Assembly: GCF_014196255.1 (NCBI RefSeq)
Contig: NZ_JACIDH010000003.1
Location: 124,001-188,000, forward strand
Length of the DNA: 64,000 nucleotides
Source of the DNA: Sphingomonas pseudosanguinis
GTDB taxonomy: Bacteria; Pseudomonadota; Alphaproteobacteria; Sphingomonadales; Sphingomonadaceae
Reading direction: 5' to 3'
The position numbers and the translations under genes were made by a program. Every line of letters begins with the position of its first letter. Position 1 is the first letter of the stretch. Below are positions 41,914-50,394 of this stretch, one piece after another. The notes beneath the pieces are model-generated. The model saw only the letters and a list, made by a program, of their open reading frames with translations. It did no database searches and had not been told where the DNA came from.

Positions 41914-41920
41914 TGCCGTC

Positions 41921-42877
41921 ATGACCGATACGCCGCTCCGCCGCCTGGGCTCGACCGACCTGATGATCGCGCCGCTGGTGCTGGGCGGCAACGTCTTCGG
42001 CTGGACCGCCGACCGGGACGCGAGTTTCGCGGTGCTCGACGCATTCGTCGACCAGGGCGGCACGATGATCGATACCGCCGACGTCTATTCCGCCTGGGTC
42101 GACGGCCATCGGGGCGGCGAGTCCGAGACGATGATCGGCGAATGGCTGAAGGCCAGCGGCAAGCGCGACCAGGTGCTGATCGCGACCAAGGTCGGCATGC
42201 TGCCCGGCGAGGGCGGCGAGAAGCTGGCCCCCGCGCGCATCGCCGCGGCGGCGGAAGCGTCGCTCAAGCGGCTCCAGACCGACCGCATCGACCTGTATTT
42301 CGCGCATCAGGATGACGAGGATCAGCCGCAGGAGACGGTGATGGAGGCCTTCGCCAGGCTGGTCGAGGCGGGCAAGGTCCGCGTGATCGGCGCCTCCAAC
42401 TTCCATGCCGCCCGGCTGATGCGCGCCAACAACGCCGCGCGCGACGCCGGCCTCCCGCGCTACCATGTGCTGCAGCCCGAATATAATCTGGTCAGCCGCC
42501 ACAAATATGAGGGCGAGCTGCAGGATTACTGCGTCACCGAGAATATCGGCGTCGTGCCCTATTACGGCCTCGCCTCGGGCTTCCTGACCGGCAAATATCG
42601 CAGCGAGGCCGATCTGTCGCAAAGCGTGCGCGGACAGAAGATGGGCGAACTGCTTCACGGCAAGGGTGCGGAGGTGCTCGCCGCGCTCGACGGCGTGGCC
42701 GAGGAAACCGGGGCCACTCCGGCGCAGGTCGCGCTCGCCTGGCTGATGGCACAGGCCGGCGTCACCGCGCCGATCGCGAGTGCTACCAGCGTCAAGCAGT
42801 TGTCCGAACTCACCCCCGCCATGCGGCTCCGACTGTCGGAGGATCAACTCGCGCGGCTAAATGCGGCCGGATCGTAA
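41921..42877 (+). CDS. aldo/keto reductase
   Basis: The start MTDTPLRRLGSTDLMIAPLVLGG (41921) gives 318 residues. The AKR tetrad is visible: Asp and Tyr in MIDTADVYSAWVDGHRGGESE, Lys in VLIATKVGM and His in LYFAHQDDED. A TIM-barrel with IGASNFHA and LQPEYNLVSR follows, as in the YajO/Gpr-like class that reduces aldehydes with NADPH. A detoxification role is most likely, with no specific context. Confidence 0.87.
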   Translation: MTDTPLRRLGSTDLMIAPLVLGGNVFGWTADRDASFAVLDAFVDQGGTMIDTADVYSAWVDGHRGGESETMIGEWLKASGKRDQVLIATKVGMLPGEGGEKLAPARIAAAAEASLKRLQTDRIDLYFAHQDDEDQPQETVMEAFARLVEAGKVRVIGASNFHAARLMRANNAARDAGLPRYHVLQPEYNLVSRHKYEGELQDYCVTENIGVVPYYGLASGFLTGKYRSEADLSQSVRGQKMGELLHGKGAEVLAALDGVAEETGATPAQVALAWLMAQAGVTAPIASATSVKQLSELTPAMRLRLSEDQLARLNAAGS

Positions 42878-42935
42878 CCACATAAAATATGTTAGTCGGC
42901 GGAAACCATCACGATGACCAAATCATTAAAGCCGC

Positions 42936-43331
42936 ATGACTTCTACACCACGTACCATCATGGTGGTCGATGATCAGTTCCTCCTGCTGCTCCATACGCA
43001 ATTCGCGTTGGAGGATGCGGGATACCAGGTCGTTCAGGCAAGCTCGGCGGACGAAGCGCTGCGCATGCTCGACAGCAATCCGGGCATCAGCGCGATCTTC
43101 ACCGATGTGGTGATGCCCGGGTCGCTGGACGGTGCGGCCTTGGCCGCGCGAGTGCGGGATAGCCATCCGCACGTCACGGTGATCGTCACCTCCGGTGAAC
43201 CCGGATATGATCCGGCGACGCTGCCGGCCGAGGTTCGCTTCCTCCCGAAACCCTATACCGGCCACGAGGTCATTCGCCTGATCGGCGACCTGTCGGCCGG
43301 AAACGATCTGCGTCAGGCCGCCTTCGCCTGA
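42936..43331 (+). CDS. single-domain response regulator (receiver only)
   Basis: The 131-residue product is one receiver domain: IMVVDDQFLLLL with the acidic pocket, phosphoacceptor Asp in AIFTDVVMPG, the Thr/Ser position in VIVTSGEPG, and Lys in FLPKPYTGHEV. There is no output domain. Such FixJ/CpdR-like proteins are common in Sphingomonads and act by protein contacts. Its 3' end overlaps the 3' end of the GGDEF-EAL gene on the other strand by 19 bases. The gap upstream (42878-42935) is AT-rich and likely holds its promoter. Confidence 0.88.
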   Translation: MTSTPRTIMVVDDQFLLLLHTQFALEDAGYQVVQASSADEALRMLDSNPGISAIFTDVVMPGSLDGAALAARVRDSHPHVTVIVTSGEPGYDPATLPAEVRFLPKPYTGHEVIRLIGDLSAGNDLRQAAFA

Positions 43332-45364
43332 AAAGTGGCGGGGCGGCCGATCAGATAGCCCTGAATCTGTTCGCAGCCCAGCGCCTGCAGCACCGCATAT
43401 TGCTGCTCGCTCTCCACACCCTCGGCCACGACGGGGATGTTCAGACTGCGCCCCAGGCCGACCGAGGCCCGCACGATCGACAGCGCCGGCCCCTCCTCGT
43501 TCATCCCGGCGATGAAGCTACGGTCGATCTTGATCTTGTCGAACGGGAATTGCTGCAAACTGCTGAGCGACGAATAGCCGGTTCCGAAATCGTCCATCAC
43601 GATGCGGACCCCGGCGGCGCGCAGGGCCCGCAAATTGGCCATGGCGGTGTCGCGCTCGTCGATCAGCACGCCCTCGGTCACCTCGACTTCCAACCGGCAC
43701 GGGGCAAAGCCTAGCGCCTCTATCGCCGCCAGCATCCGCGCCGCCAGCGCCGGGTCGCGCAGCTGGACGGGCGACAGGTTGATCGCCAGCATCCATTCGA
43801 TTGGCCATTGCCGCGCCACCGTCAGCGCCTCAACGAGCAGATGCTGGCCGATCTCGGCGATCAGGCCATCCTCTTCGGCGATGGCGATGAAGACATCGGG
43901 CGACACCGCCCCCAGGACCGGATGGGTCCAGCGGGCCAGCGCCTCCTGCCCGATGATCCGCCGCGTCGCGCAGTCCGCGATCGGCTGGAACGCCAGATGC
44001 AGTTCGCCGCGCGTCACCGCGTCGCATAGTTCATGCGCCAGCCAGCGGCGCTGCCGGCGCTCCTCGTCCATCGCCGCGTCGTAATGGCGCGCGCGATTGC
44101 GACCGTCCGCCTTCGCGCGATACAGCGCGATGTCCGCACAGGCATGGAGTTCATCCCCCTCCAGCGCATGATGTTGCGACAGGGCGACGCCGATGCTCAG
44201 GCGGATCACCGGGGTGGCGGCCTCATGGCCCGCAATCGCGAATATCCGCTCGACCAACGCGGCGGCGTCACGCTCCCCATCGGACAGGACATGGATGATC
44301 GCGAACTCGTCGCCGCCGATCCGCGCGACCACATCGCCCTCGCGTGCCGCCGTCGCCAGCAGCGCGGCGGTGCGGATCAGCATCTTGTCCCCGGTCGCAT
44401 GGCCCAGCGTGTCGTTGACCCCCTTGAACCCGTCCAGATCGATCGCGAGCAGCGCGACCCGCTGCCCCGCCAGCAACAGCGCGGCCAGCCGTTCGGAAAA
44501 GACCACGCGGTTCACCAGCCCGGTCAGCGGATCGTGATGCGCCAGATACTCGACCTGACGCTGAATCCGCGCCCGCTCCGCGCCCGCGCGCGACAGCGCC
44601 TCCAGCCCGCGCGTCAGTTCGCCGATCTCGTCATGGTCGGCCGCCATGGGCAAGGGGGCGAGCGGCTGGCCGGCATTCATCGTCCGGATCGCCGCGACGA
44701 TGTCGAGCAGCGGCCGCACGATCCGCCGCCGCAGCCAGACGATCAACAGGGTGACGAAGAACAGGATCAACACGCCCGCCATCGCCACCTGGATCAGCGC
44801 ATGGCGCGCCAGCTGCTCGACCTGCGTTCCGCTGATCGCGAGCTGCCGGTTGAGCAGATCGTGCGAGGTCTGCCGCGCCTGTTCCAGCGCGTGCAGGCTG
44901 GCGACGAAGGCGGGCATCCCGGCCTTGACCGATGCGGCTCCCTGGCGTGCGCCGGCCATCAGCGCCATCGCCGCCGTGGCGAATTGGCGTTGCACGCGAT
45001 GCTCGGCGATCAGCGCGACATGGATCGACCGGGGCATGTCGGGCGAGACGGTGACGGGTGTCGACAGGCCGGCGACCGTCTCACGCTCCAGCGGCCGCCA
45101 GCGCGCATCGGCGACGGCACGCCCCTTTTCCACGTCGCGGGTCAGATCGCCGATCGCGATGCGCAGCGCGCGCAGCCGGGCGTCCTCGGCATCATGTCGT
45201 GTGATCGTCGCCGTCAGATGGCGGTTCGCCTTGACCGTCGTCAGCAGCTGGCTGCCCAGCACCAGGCCCAGTCCGCACAGCGCGAGCGACACCAGCAGGC
45301 CGATGGTCAGCATCACCGCGAAGCGGAACTGCAAGGACCGATGGCGATGCGACAAAGCTCTCAT
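43313..45364 (-). CDS. membrane-bound GGDEF-EAL protein (cyclic-di-GMP turnover)
   Basis: The start MRALSHRHRS (45364) gives 683 residues. One helix at about 17-40, a periplasmic region and a second helix (about 185-205) precede a HAMP-like segment (RRRIVRPLLDIVAAIRTMNAG). The GGDEF domain follows with an intact ARIGGDEF (about residue 350). An EAL domain with QEALARW, EVTEGVLI, DDFGTGYSSL, KIDRSF and AEGVES then completes the C terminus. Both motifs look intact, so it may be bifunctional. It should control c-di-GMP, hence adhesion or exopolysaccharide. The gene is convergent with the receiver gene. Confidence 0.9.
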   Translation of the reverse strand: MRALSHRHRSLQFRFAVMLTIGLLVSLALCGLGLVLGSQLLTTVKANRHLTATITRHDAEDARLRALRIAIGDLTRDVEKGRAVADARWRPLERETVAGLSTPVTVSPDMPRSIHVALIAEHRVQRQFATAAMALMAGARQGAASVKAGMPAFVASLHALEQARQTSHDLLNRQLAISGTQVEQLARHALIQVAMAGVLILFFVTLLIVWLRRRIVRPLLDIVAAIRTMNAGQPLAPLPMAADHDEIGELTRGLEALSRAGAERARIQRQVEYLAHHDPLTGLVNRVVFSERLAALLLAGQRVALLAIDLDGFKGVNDTLGHATGDKMLIRTAALLATAAREGDVVARIGGDEFAIIHVLSDGERDAAALVERIFAIAGHEAATPVIRLSIGVALSQHHALEGDELHACADIALYRAKADGRNRARHYDAAMDEERRQRRWLAHELCDAVTRGELHLAFQPIADCATRRIIGQEALARWTHPVLGAVSPDVFIAIAEEDGLIAEIGQHLLVEALTVARQWPIEWMLAINLSPVQLRDPALAARMLAAIEALGFAPCRLEVEVTEGVLIDERDTAMANLRALRAAGVRIVMDDFGTGYSSLSSLQQFPFDKIKIDRSFIAGMNEEGPALSIVRASVGLGRSLNIPVVAEGVESEQQYAVLQALGCEQIQGYLIGRPATFQAKAA

Positions 45365-45410
45365 CGCGCGAACCCTAGTTCCATGATGCTTAAAAATGGT
45401 GAAGCCATGG

Positions 45411-46802
45411 TCAGTCGCCCGCGAAGACGAGCGGCGCGACCCGCCGTTCACGCTCGGTGGTCAGCAGGCTGCGGCCCATGGGGGGATGCGATCGCTGCGG
45501 GCAGTCGGGGCGGGTGCAGCGCCGGCACCCCGGCCCGATCGGCGTCGCCGCTCCCTTCAGGTCGCGCCCCCGCGCCGCCGCCAGTCCATCGGCCAGCGAC
45601 GCCTCCACCCCCAGGACGATGACGAAGCGCGCGGTGACCCCGCTGATCGAACGTCCCGCCTTCTCGATGCCCGAGGCCATGGTCAGGAGCCGCACGCCGC
45701 CCTCCATTTCGACCAGCTCGGTCAGCGTCTCGCCCGGCCGGTCGACCAGGGACAGCGCCCGCCACAAGGGGCAGCGCCCCTCCGCCTCGACCAGCGCGGG
45801 ATGCGCGGGGCCGGCATAGCGTTTCGACACCTGCCCCGCCCGATCCAGCCGCATCAGGAAAAAGGGCAGGCCGCGCGCGCCCACGCGGCCGAGCGTCGTC
45901 AGCCGGTGCGCCAGTTGCTCGCGCGACACGGCGAAGCGGCGCTCCAGGACGGGCAGGTCATAGCCCGTCGCCTCGCACGCGCGCAGGAACCGCGCATAGG
46001 GCATGACCAGCGCGGCGGCGAAATACTGGCCCAGATAGCGGCGGAACAGCCGTTCGGCGGTGCGGTCACCGAACGCCGCGCCGCGCGTCAGCGCGTCGAT
46101 CTCACCCCGCGCCTCCAGCAGCCCCAGCTGCATCGTCAGCGCGAAGACGCGTGCGGGCCCCTCCAGCATTTCCGACAGCTGGATCTGGCGGGCATGAAGG
46201 TCGAGGCGAACGAGCGTGTCCGGCAGGATGTCGATCGGCAGGATGCGGATAGACAGCGCATGACGCACGCGCAGCCGCTCGGTAAGCGCACCGTACAGAT
46301 CGGCCGCCCCCATGCGGAGTTCGTCGGCCAGCATTTCGGCGGCGGCATCCAGATCCGGGAAGTGATTGCGCCAGCGTTCGATCTCGCGGCGGACCATCAT
46401 CGTCGAATCGATCGCGACCGGAGTGGCGGCCCGCGCGCCCTCCCCGCTCCAACGGTCGAAGGCACGGGCGAACGCCTCCGCGCCGCCGGGTGCTGCGGCC
46501 AGCCATTCCTCCAGCTCGGCGCGGTCGATCTCCAGATCGGCGAACATGGGATCGGCCAGCCGCCGCCGCATCGCCGCCGCGCCGCCGCCCGGCGCATCGG
46601 CCGTCAGCGCGCGCGGATCGAAGTCGAACGTCTCGACCAGCCGGACCAGCAACGCCGCCGACACCGGCCGCTGGTTGCGTTCGATCAGGTTGAGATAGCT
46701 GGGCGAGATGTCGAGCATCTCGGCCATCGCCGCTTGCGACAGACCCTGCTGGCGACGCAGCCGCCGCACTGCATGGCCCGCGATCAGCTTTGCCGTACTC
46801 AT
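45411..46802 (-). CDS. ScfR/RamB-like XRE regulator (HTH, IrrE-like, DUF2083)
   Basis: The 463-residue product has an N-terminal XRE helix-turn-helix (LRRQQGLSQAAMAEMLDISPSYLNLIERNQRPVS), a middle domain of IrrE-like type (FALTMQLGLLEARGEIDALTRGAAFGDRTAERLFRRYLGQYFAAALVMPY), and a C-terminal DUF2083 region with cysteines (GPGCRRCTRPDCPQRSHP). Such proteins, including RamB, regulate acetate and short-chain fatty acid metabolism, and RamB represses aceA. It is divergent from aceA here, so it is very probably the glyoxylate-shunt regulator. The cysteine cluster may bind metal. Confidence 0.87.
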   Translation of the reverse strand: MSTAKLIAGHAVRRLRRQQGLSQAAMAEMLDISPSYLNLIERNQRPVSAALLVRLVETFDFDPRALTADAPGGGAAAMRRRLADPMFADLEIDRAELEEWLAAAPGGAEAFARAFDRWSGEGARAATPVAIDSTMMVRREIERWRNHFPDLDAAAEMLADELRMGAADLYGALTERLRVRHALSIRILPIDILPDTLVRLDLHARQIQLSEMLEGPARVFALTMQLGLLEARGEIDALTRGAAFGDRTAERLFRRYLGQYFAAALVMPYARFLRACEATGYDLPVLERRFAVSREQLAHRLTTLGRVGARGLPFFLMRLDRAGQVSKRYAGPAHPALVEAEGRCPLWRALSLVDRPGETLTELVEMEGGVRLLTMASGIEKAGRSISGVTARFVIVLGVEASLADGLAAARGRDLKGAATPIGPGCRRCTRPDCPQRSHPPMGRSLLTTERERRVAPLVFAGD

Positions 46803-46854
46803 GTCGCCGCTCCCTCTCCGACGATGCTGCGCCCCGCCAACCAGCTTGTCAATT

Positions 46855-46864
46855 CTTTACATTG
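46855..46864. promoter_or_regulatory. CTTTACA motif, candidate regulator half-site near the ScfR-like gene
   Basis: CTTTACATTG lies 53 bases from the regulator start. The reverse complement of a related sequence, CTTTACAAAG, is at 46969-46978 just before aceA. Two similar sites at the two ends of a divergent promoter suggest a bound regulator. Confidence 0.3.
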
Positions 46865-46885
46865 CGACTTTTGATAGCTTGGCGA

Positions 46886-46899
46886 TGATGACGTCATCA
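46886..46899. promoter_or_regulatory. perfect 14-bp palindrome in the aceA/regulator divergent promoter
   Basis: TGATGACGTCATCA is a perfect palindrome about 87 bases upstream of the aceA start, in the middle of the 184-base intergenic region. It resembles GntR or bZIP-style sites in form. The likely ligand protein is unknown; the adjacent ScfR-like regulator is the first candidate. Confidence 0.45.
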
Positions 46900-46968
46900 C
46901 CCGCCATTTCTTACCACTTGCTGTTCTACGTCGCCCTCACCCGTCAATCTCATCATCAAGGACAGTGA

Positions 46969-46978
46969 CTTTGTAAAG
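46969..46978. promoter_or_regulatory. CTTTGTAAAG motif over the aceA ribosome binding site
   Basis: CTTTGTAAAG contains the AAAGGA ribosome site region of aceA at its 3' side. Its reverse complement starts CTTTACA like the site at 46855. A protein bound here could block translation or transcription. Confidence 0.3.
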
Positions 46979-46986
46979 GATATGCC

Positions 46987-48267
46987 ATGACGCTCAGCTT
47001 CTCCGACCTCATTCCCGCCCCCGCCGGGCGGTTCGACGGGATCGAGCGCCCCTACAGCCCGGCCGATGTCCAGCGGCTGCGCGGGTCGGTGGCGATCGAG
47101 CATACGCTGGCACGGCGCGGCGCGCTGAAGCTCTGGGAGCTGTTGCGGACCGAGGATTATGTCCATGCGTTGGGCGCGCTGTCGGGCAATCAGGCGATGC
47201 AGATGGTGCGCGCCGGGTTGAAGGCGATCTATCTGTCGGGCTGGCAGGTGGCGGCCGACGCCAACACGGCGGGACAGATGTACCCGGACCAGTCGCTCTA
47301 CCCCGCCAATGCCGGGCCCGAACTGGCGCGGCGGATCAACGCGACACTGGCGCGCGCCGACCAGATCGAACATGCCGAGGGCGGCGTCACCCGCGATTGG
47401 TTCGCCCCGATCGTCGCCGATGCCGAAGCGGGGTTCGGCGGGCCGCTCAACTGCTTCGAGATCATGAAATCCTATATCGCGGCGGGTGCGGCGGGGGTCC
47501 ATTTCGAGGACCAGCTCGCCTCGGAAAAGAAGTGCGGGCATCTGGGCGGCAAGGTTCTGATCCCCACCCAGACGCATATCCGCAATCTGGACGCGGCACG
47601 GCTGGCGGCCGACGTGTCGGGCGTACCGACGATCATCTGCGCGCGCACCGATGCCGAAAGCGCGCGCCTGATCACCTCCGAGGTCGACGAGCGCGACCGC
47701 GAGTTCCTGACGGGCGAGCGGACCGCCGAGGGCTTCTACCGCCTGAAGGAGGGAACCGGCGTCGACCATTGCATCAAGCGCGGACTGGCCTTCGCCCCCC
47801 ATGCCGACCTGTTGTGGTGGGAGACGTCCAAGCCCAATCTCGACGATGCGCGCCGCTTCGCCGAGGCGATCAAGCGCGAGCATCCGGACAAGATGCTGGC
47901 CTATAATTGCTCGCCCAGCTTCAACTGGGAGAAGAATCTCGACCGCGACGACATCGCCCGTTTCCAGCGCGAGATCGGGGCGATGGGGTACAAGTTCCAG
48001 TTCGTTACGCTGGCGGGGTTCCACCAGCTGAACTTCGGCATGTTCGAGCTGGCGCGCGGTTATCGCGATCGGGGCATGGCGGCCTATTCCGAACTGCAAC
48101 AGGCCGAGTTCGCCGCCGAGGACCATGGCTATACCGCGACCCGCCACCAGCGCGAGGTGGGCACGGGCTATTTCGACCTCGTTGCCCAAGTGGCAGCGGG
48201 CGGCGAAAGCTCGACCACCGCACTCGCCGAATCGACCGAAGCCGCCCAGTTCGAGCAGGCGGCATAA
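46987..48267 (+). CDS. aceA: isocitrate lyase
   Basis: The 426-residue product has the AceA sequence: [105 protein letters not shown], with the catalytic KKCGH at about residues 181-185. Later blocks include [18 protein letters not shown] and [12 protein letters not shown]. It cleaves isocitrate to glyoxylate and succinate in the glyoxylate shunt, for growth on acetate or fatty acids. It is opposite the ScfR-like regulator and followed by a 52-codon ORF. Confidence 0.97.
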   Translation: MTLSFSDLIPAPAGRFDGIERPYSPADVQRLRGSVAIEHTLARRGALKLWELLRTEDYVHALGALSGNQAMQMVRAGLKAIYLSGWQVAADANTAGQMYPDQSLYPANAGPELARRINATLARADQIEHAEGGVTRDWFAPIVADAEAGFGGPLNCFEIMKSYIAAGAAGVHFEDQLASEKKCGHLGGKVLIPTQTHIRNLDAARLAADVSGVPTIICARTDAESARLITSEVDERDREFLTGERTAEGFYRLKEGTGVDHCIKRGLAFAPHADLLWWETSKPNLDDARRFAEAIKREHPDKMLAYNCSPSFNWEKNLDRDDIARFQREIGAMGYKFQFVTLAGFHQLNFGMFELARGYRDRGMAAYSELQQAEFAAEDHGYTATRHQREVGTGYFDLVAQVAAGGESSTTALAESTEAAQFEQAA

Positions 48268-48296
48268 TAACCCCGAAATGGAAAGGAGACCTGATC

Positions 48297-48455
48297 ATGC
48301 AGACCGAACCCCAACGCAGCCGTGCCGTCTTCTCGACCGAGGACTTCGCGCTGATGAAGGAAGCCATCGCCGAACACGTCAAGCGCGTCGCGGACGATCC
48401 CCGCTCGGTGAAGTTCGCGCATCTCTACCACCGGCTGGGGCGGATCGCCTCTTGA
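48297..48455 (+). CDS. small protein downstream of aceA
   Basis: The ATG at 48297 with AAAGGAG before it gives 52 residues. The product is rich in charged residues (FSTEDFALMKEAIAEHVKRVADDPRSVKFAHLYHRLGRIAS). I recognise no domain. The strong ribosome site, a 29-base gap from aceA and the good codon usage make it a real gene of the same operon. I recall similar short proteins after aceA in sphingomonads, but cannot confirm it here. Confidence 0.6.
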   Translation: MQTEPQRSRAVFSTEDFALMKEAIAEHVKRVADDPRSVKFAHLYHRLGRIAS

Positions 48456-48462
48456 GGTGATC

Positions 48463-48630
48463 CCTTGGCCTTCGACTTCGGCGCAACGCGCCGAAGTTTA
48501 TCCTGAGCGGCTGGCTTGCCAGCCAGTCGAAGGGCTCAAGCTGAACGGCGGTTTGGGATCAGCTCTGACACGAGGCCTTTGTCCCAACCTCCGTTCGCAC
48601 TGAGCGAAGTCGAAGTGCACGCTTCGAATG
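48463..48630. repeat. repeat family C, two diverged units
   Basis: One unit begins CCCTTGGCCTTCGACTTCGG at 48462-48481, and after an internal hairpin ends near the GCTCAAGCTGAACGG at 48533. A second, shorter one reads CCGTTCGCACTGAGCGAAGTCG from 48591. These are the same modules as at 17613 and 62051, here split by about 40 other bases. They fill most of the 293-base gap between the aceA operon and the CDF gene; apart from these and the hairpin at 48677 nothing else is seen in it. Confidence 0.7.
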
Positions 48631-48676
48631 ACAGTAACGCACCCCACCGTCCAAGACTTCCTTGGGGAAGGAGGCA

Positions 48677-48708
48677 CCCCGCCGGCACCCACCGGCGGGG
48701 TTTGTTTT
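48677..48708 (+). terminator. GC-rich hairpin with T-run after the aceA operon
   Basis: CCCCGCCGG (48677-48685) pairs with CCGGCGGGG (48692-48700) around a 6-base loop, followed by TTTGTTTT. This is a good intrinsic terminator on the plus strand and lies 220 bases after the aceA operon, just before the CDF gene. Confidence 0.6.
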
Positions 48709-48748
48709 CGCGGCGGAACAACGACCCCGATGGGACGCTTAGCGCTCC

Positions 48749-49708
48749 ATGCCCGATACCGGCCTGACCGCGCGTATTCGCGAGAACATCGTCCTCTACG
48801 GCGCGCTGGCGGCCAATCTGGGCATCGGCGTGGCCAAGTTCGTCGCCGCCGGCATCACCGGATCGTCGTCGATGCTGACCGAGGGCGTCCATTCGGTCGT
48901 CGACAGCGGCAACCAGATCCTGCTGCTCTATGGCCAGAAGCGCGCCAAGCGCGGGCCGGATGCCATCCACCCCTTCGGCTATGGCCGCGAGCTGTATTTC
49001 TGGGCGTTCGTCGTCGCCATCCTGATCTTCGCGCTGGGCGCCGGCATCTCGATCTATGAAGGCTGGCTACACGTCCGCGACCCCGAGCCGCTGGTCGATC
49101 CAACGGTCAACTATATCGTGCTGGCCATCGCCTTCGCCCTCGAAGGGGCATCCTGGACGATCGCGGTTCGCGAGTTCCGCCGGTCGAAGGGCGATGCCGG
49201 CTGGTGGCGGGCGATCCATGAATCGAAGGACCCGCCCGGCTTCATCGTGCTGTTCGAGGATTCGGCGGCGCTGGCGGGGCTGGTCATCGCGGGCCTGGGC
49301 GTCTTCCTGTCGCACGAACTCAACGATCCACGCATCGACGGCATCGCCTCGATCCTGATCGGGGTGGTACTTGGGATGGTCGCGGTGCTGCTGGCGCGCG
49401 AGGCCAAGGGGCTGCTGATCGGCGAGCGTGCCGACCCGGCGGTGGTCGAGACGATCCGTGGCATCGTCACCGAACGCCCATGGATCACCCATGTGAACCA
49501 TGTCCGCACCGTCCACACCGCGCCCGACAGCATCTTTGCCGCGATCAGCGCCGATTTCGTCGACAGCCTGCCCATGGGCGCGGCGGAGACGATGATCGAG
49601 ACGCTGGAGGATGATCTGCGACGCGCGGTGCCGAGCCTGTCATCCATCTATATTCGCCCGGAAAAGCGCGAAAATGCCGCTACGGCTGCGCCCCAACCCA
49701 GGTTATAA
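48749..49708 (+). CDS. cation diffusion facilitator family transporter
   Basis: The 319-residue product has six hydrophobic segments with the CDF metal sites: MLTEGVHSVVDSGNQILLLYG, HPFGYGRELYFWAFVVAILIFALGAGISIYEG, and a late LFEDSAALAGLVIAGLGVFLSHELNDPRIDGIASILIGVVLG. A cytosolic C-terminal domain ends SSIYIRPEK. It exports divalent ions such as zinc using proton exchange. Metal preference cannot be read. The next gene starts 8 bases after the stop. Confidence 0.92.
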   Translation: MPDTGLTARIRENIVLYGALAANLGIGVAKFVAAGITGSSSMLTEGVHSVVDSGNQILLLYGQKRAKRGPDAIHPFGYGRELYFWAFVVAILIFALGAGISIYEGWLHVRDPEPLVDPTVNYIVLAIAFALEGASWTIAVREFRRSKGDAGWWRAIHESKDPPGFIVLFEDSAALAGLVIAGLGVFLSHELNDPRIDGIASILIGVVLGMVAVLLAREAKGLLIGERADPAVVETIRGIVTERPWITHVNHVRTVHTAPDSIFAAISADFVDSLPMGAAETMIETLEDDLRRAVPSLSSIYIRPEKRENAATAAPQPRL

Positions 49709-49716
49709 GCGGTATC

Positions 49717-50394
49717 ATGACCAAGTCGCTGCGCCTTCTGCTCGCCTTCGCTTTGTGGATCGGATGGGCCTTGCCGGCCCAGGCCGCCGTCACGATCACA
49801 TTCTGGAGCCATGAGCTGGGGAACAGCTTTCCCCATGCGTTCTTCTCGCTGCGCGGCACGGTCGATGCGACGGGCCAGCCGGTCGATGCCAATTACGGCT
49901 TCACCGCCAAATCGGTGTCGCCGGCGATCCTGATGGGCACGGTGCCGGGGCGGCTCGACATCTCGAAACCCTTCTATATCTCGACCAGCGACGCGCAGTT
50001 CTCCTATGTCATGATCGACGCGCAATATGGCGACATATTGGCGCTGGTCGCGGCATGGGACGACAAGACGGGCGACGGCCATTACAATCTGAACCGGCGC
50101 AACTGCGTCCATTTCGTCCAGGAGGCCGCCCGGCGGCTGGGGCTGATCGGGCTGGATCACCCCGAGCTGATGAAGAAGCCGCGCTCCTATCTGAAGGCGG
50201 TGGCCAGCGCCAATGCCGACCGGGTCACGGTGCTGGGCATGTCGGGCAAGGCCTATCTCGCCTCGCTGCTGCCGCTGCCGGCTTTCGGCGCGCCGATCGG
50301 TCAGGTGCCGCTGGCCCCGGCGGTGCCGCCTGCGCCCACACCGGCCGTACCTTCATCGGCCACCAGTTCGACCACGTCCAGGATCGACTCGTAA
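49717..50394 (+). CDS. secreted LRAT/NlpC-like protein (permuted papain fold, putative)
   Basis: The 225-residue product has a signal peptide ending near ALPAQAA. The early TFWSHELGNSFPHAFFSLRG offers a His, and HYNLNRRNCVHFVQEAARRLGL contains NCVHF, close to the NCEHF nucleophile motif of LRAT/NlpC-P60 permuted papain proteins. This suggests a Cys-His acyltransferase or peptidase acting outside the inner membrane. The C terminus is a Pro/Ala/Ser/Thr-rich tail. The last 94 bases overlap the 3' end of the DUF4893 gene on the other strand. The function is unknown. Confidence 0.65.
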   Translation: MTKSLRLLLAFALWIGWALPAQAAVTITFWSHELGNSFPHAFFSLRGTVDATGQPVDANYGFTAKSVSPAILMGTVPGRLDISKPFYISTSDAQFSYVMIDAQYGDILALVAAWDDKTGDGHYNLNRRNCVHFVQEAARRLGLIGLDHPELMKKPRSYLKAVASANADRVTVLGMSGKAYLASLLPLPAFGAPIGQVPLAPAVPPAPTPAVPSSATSSTTSRIDS

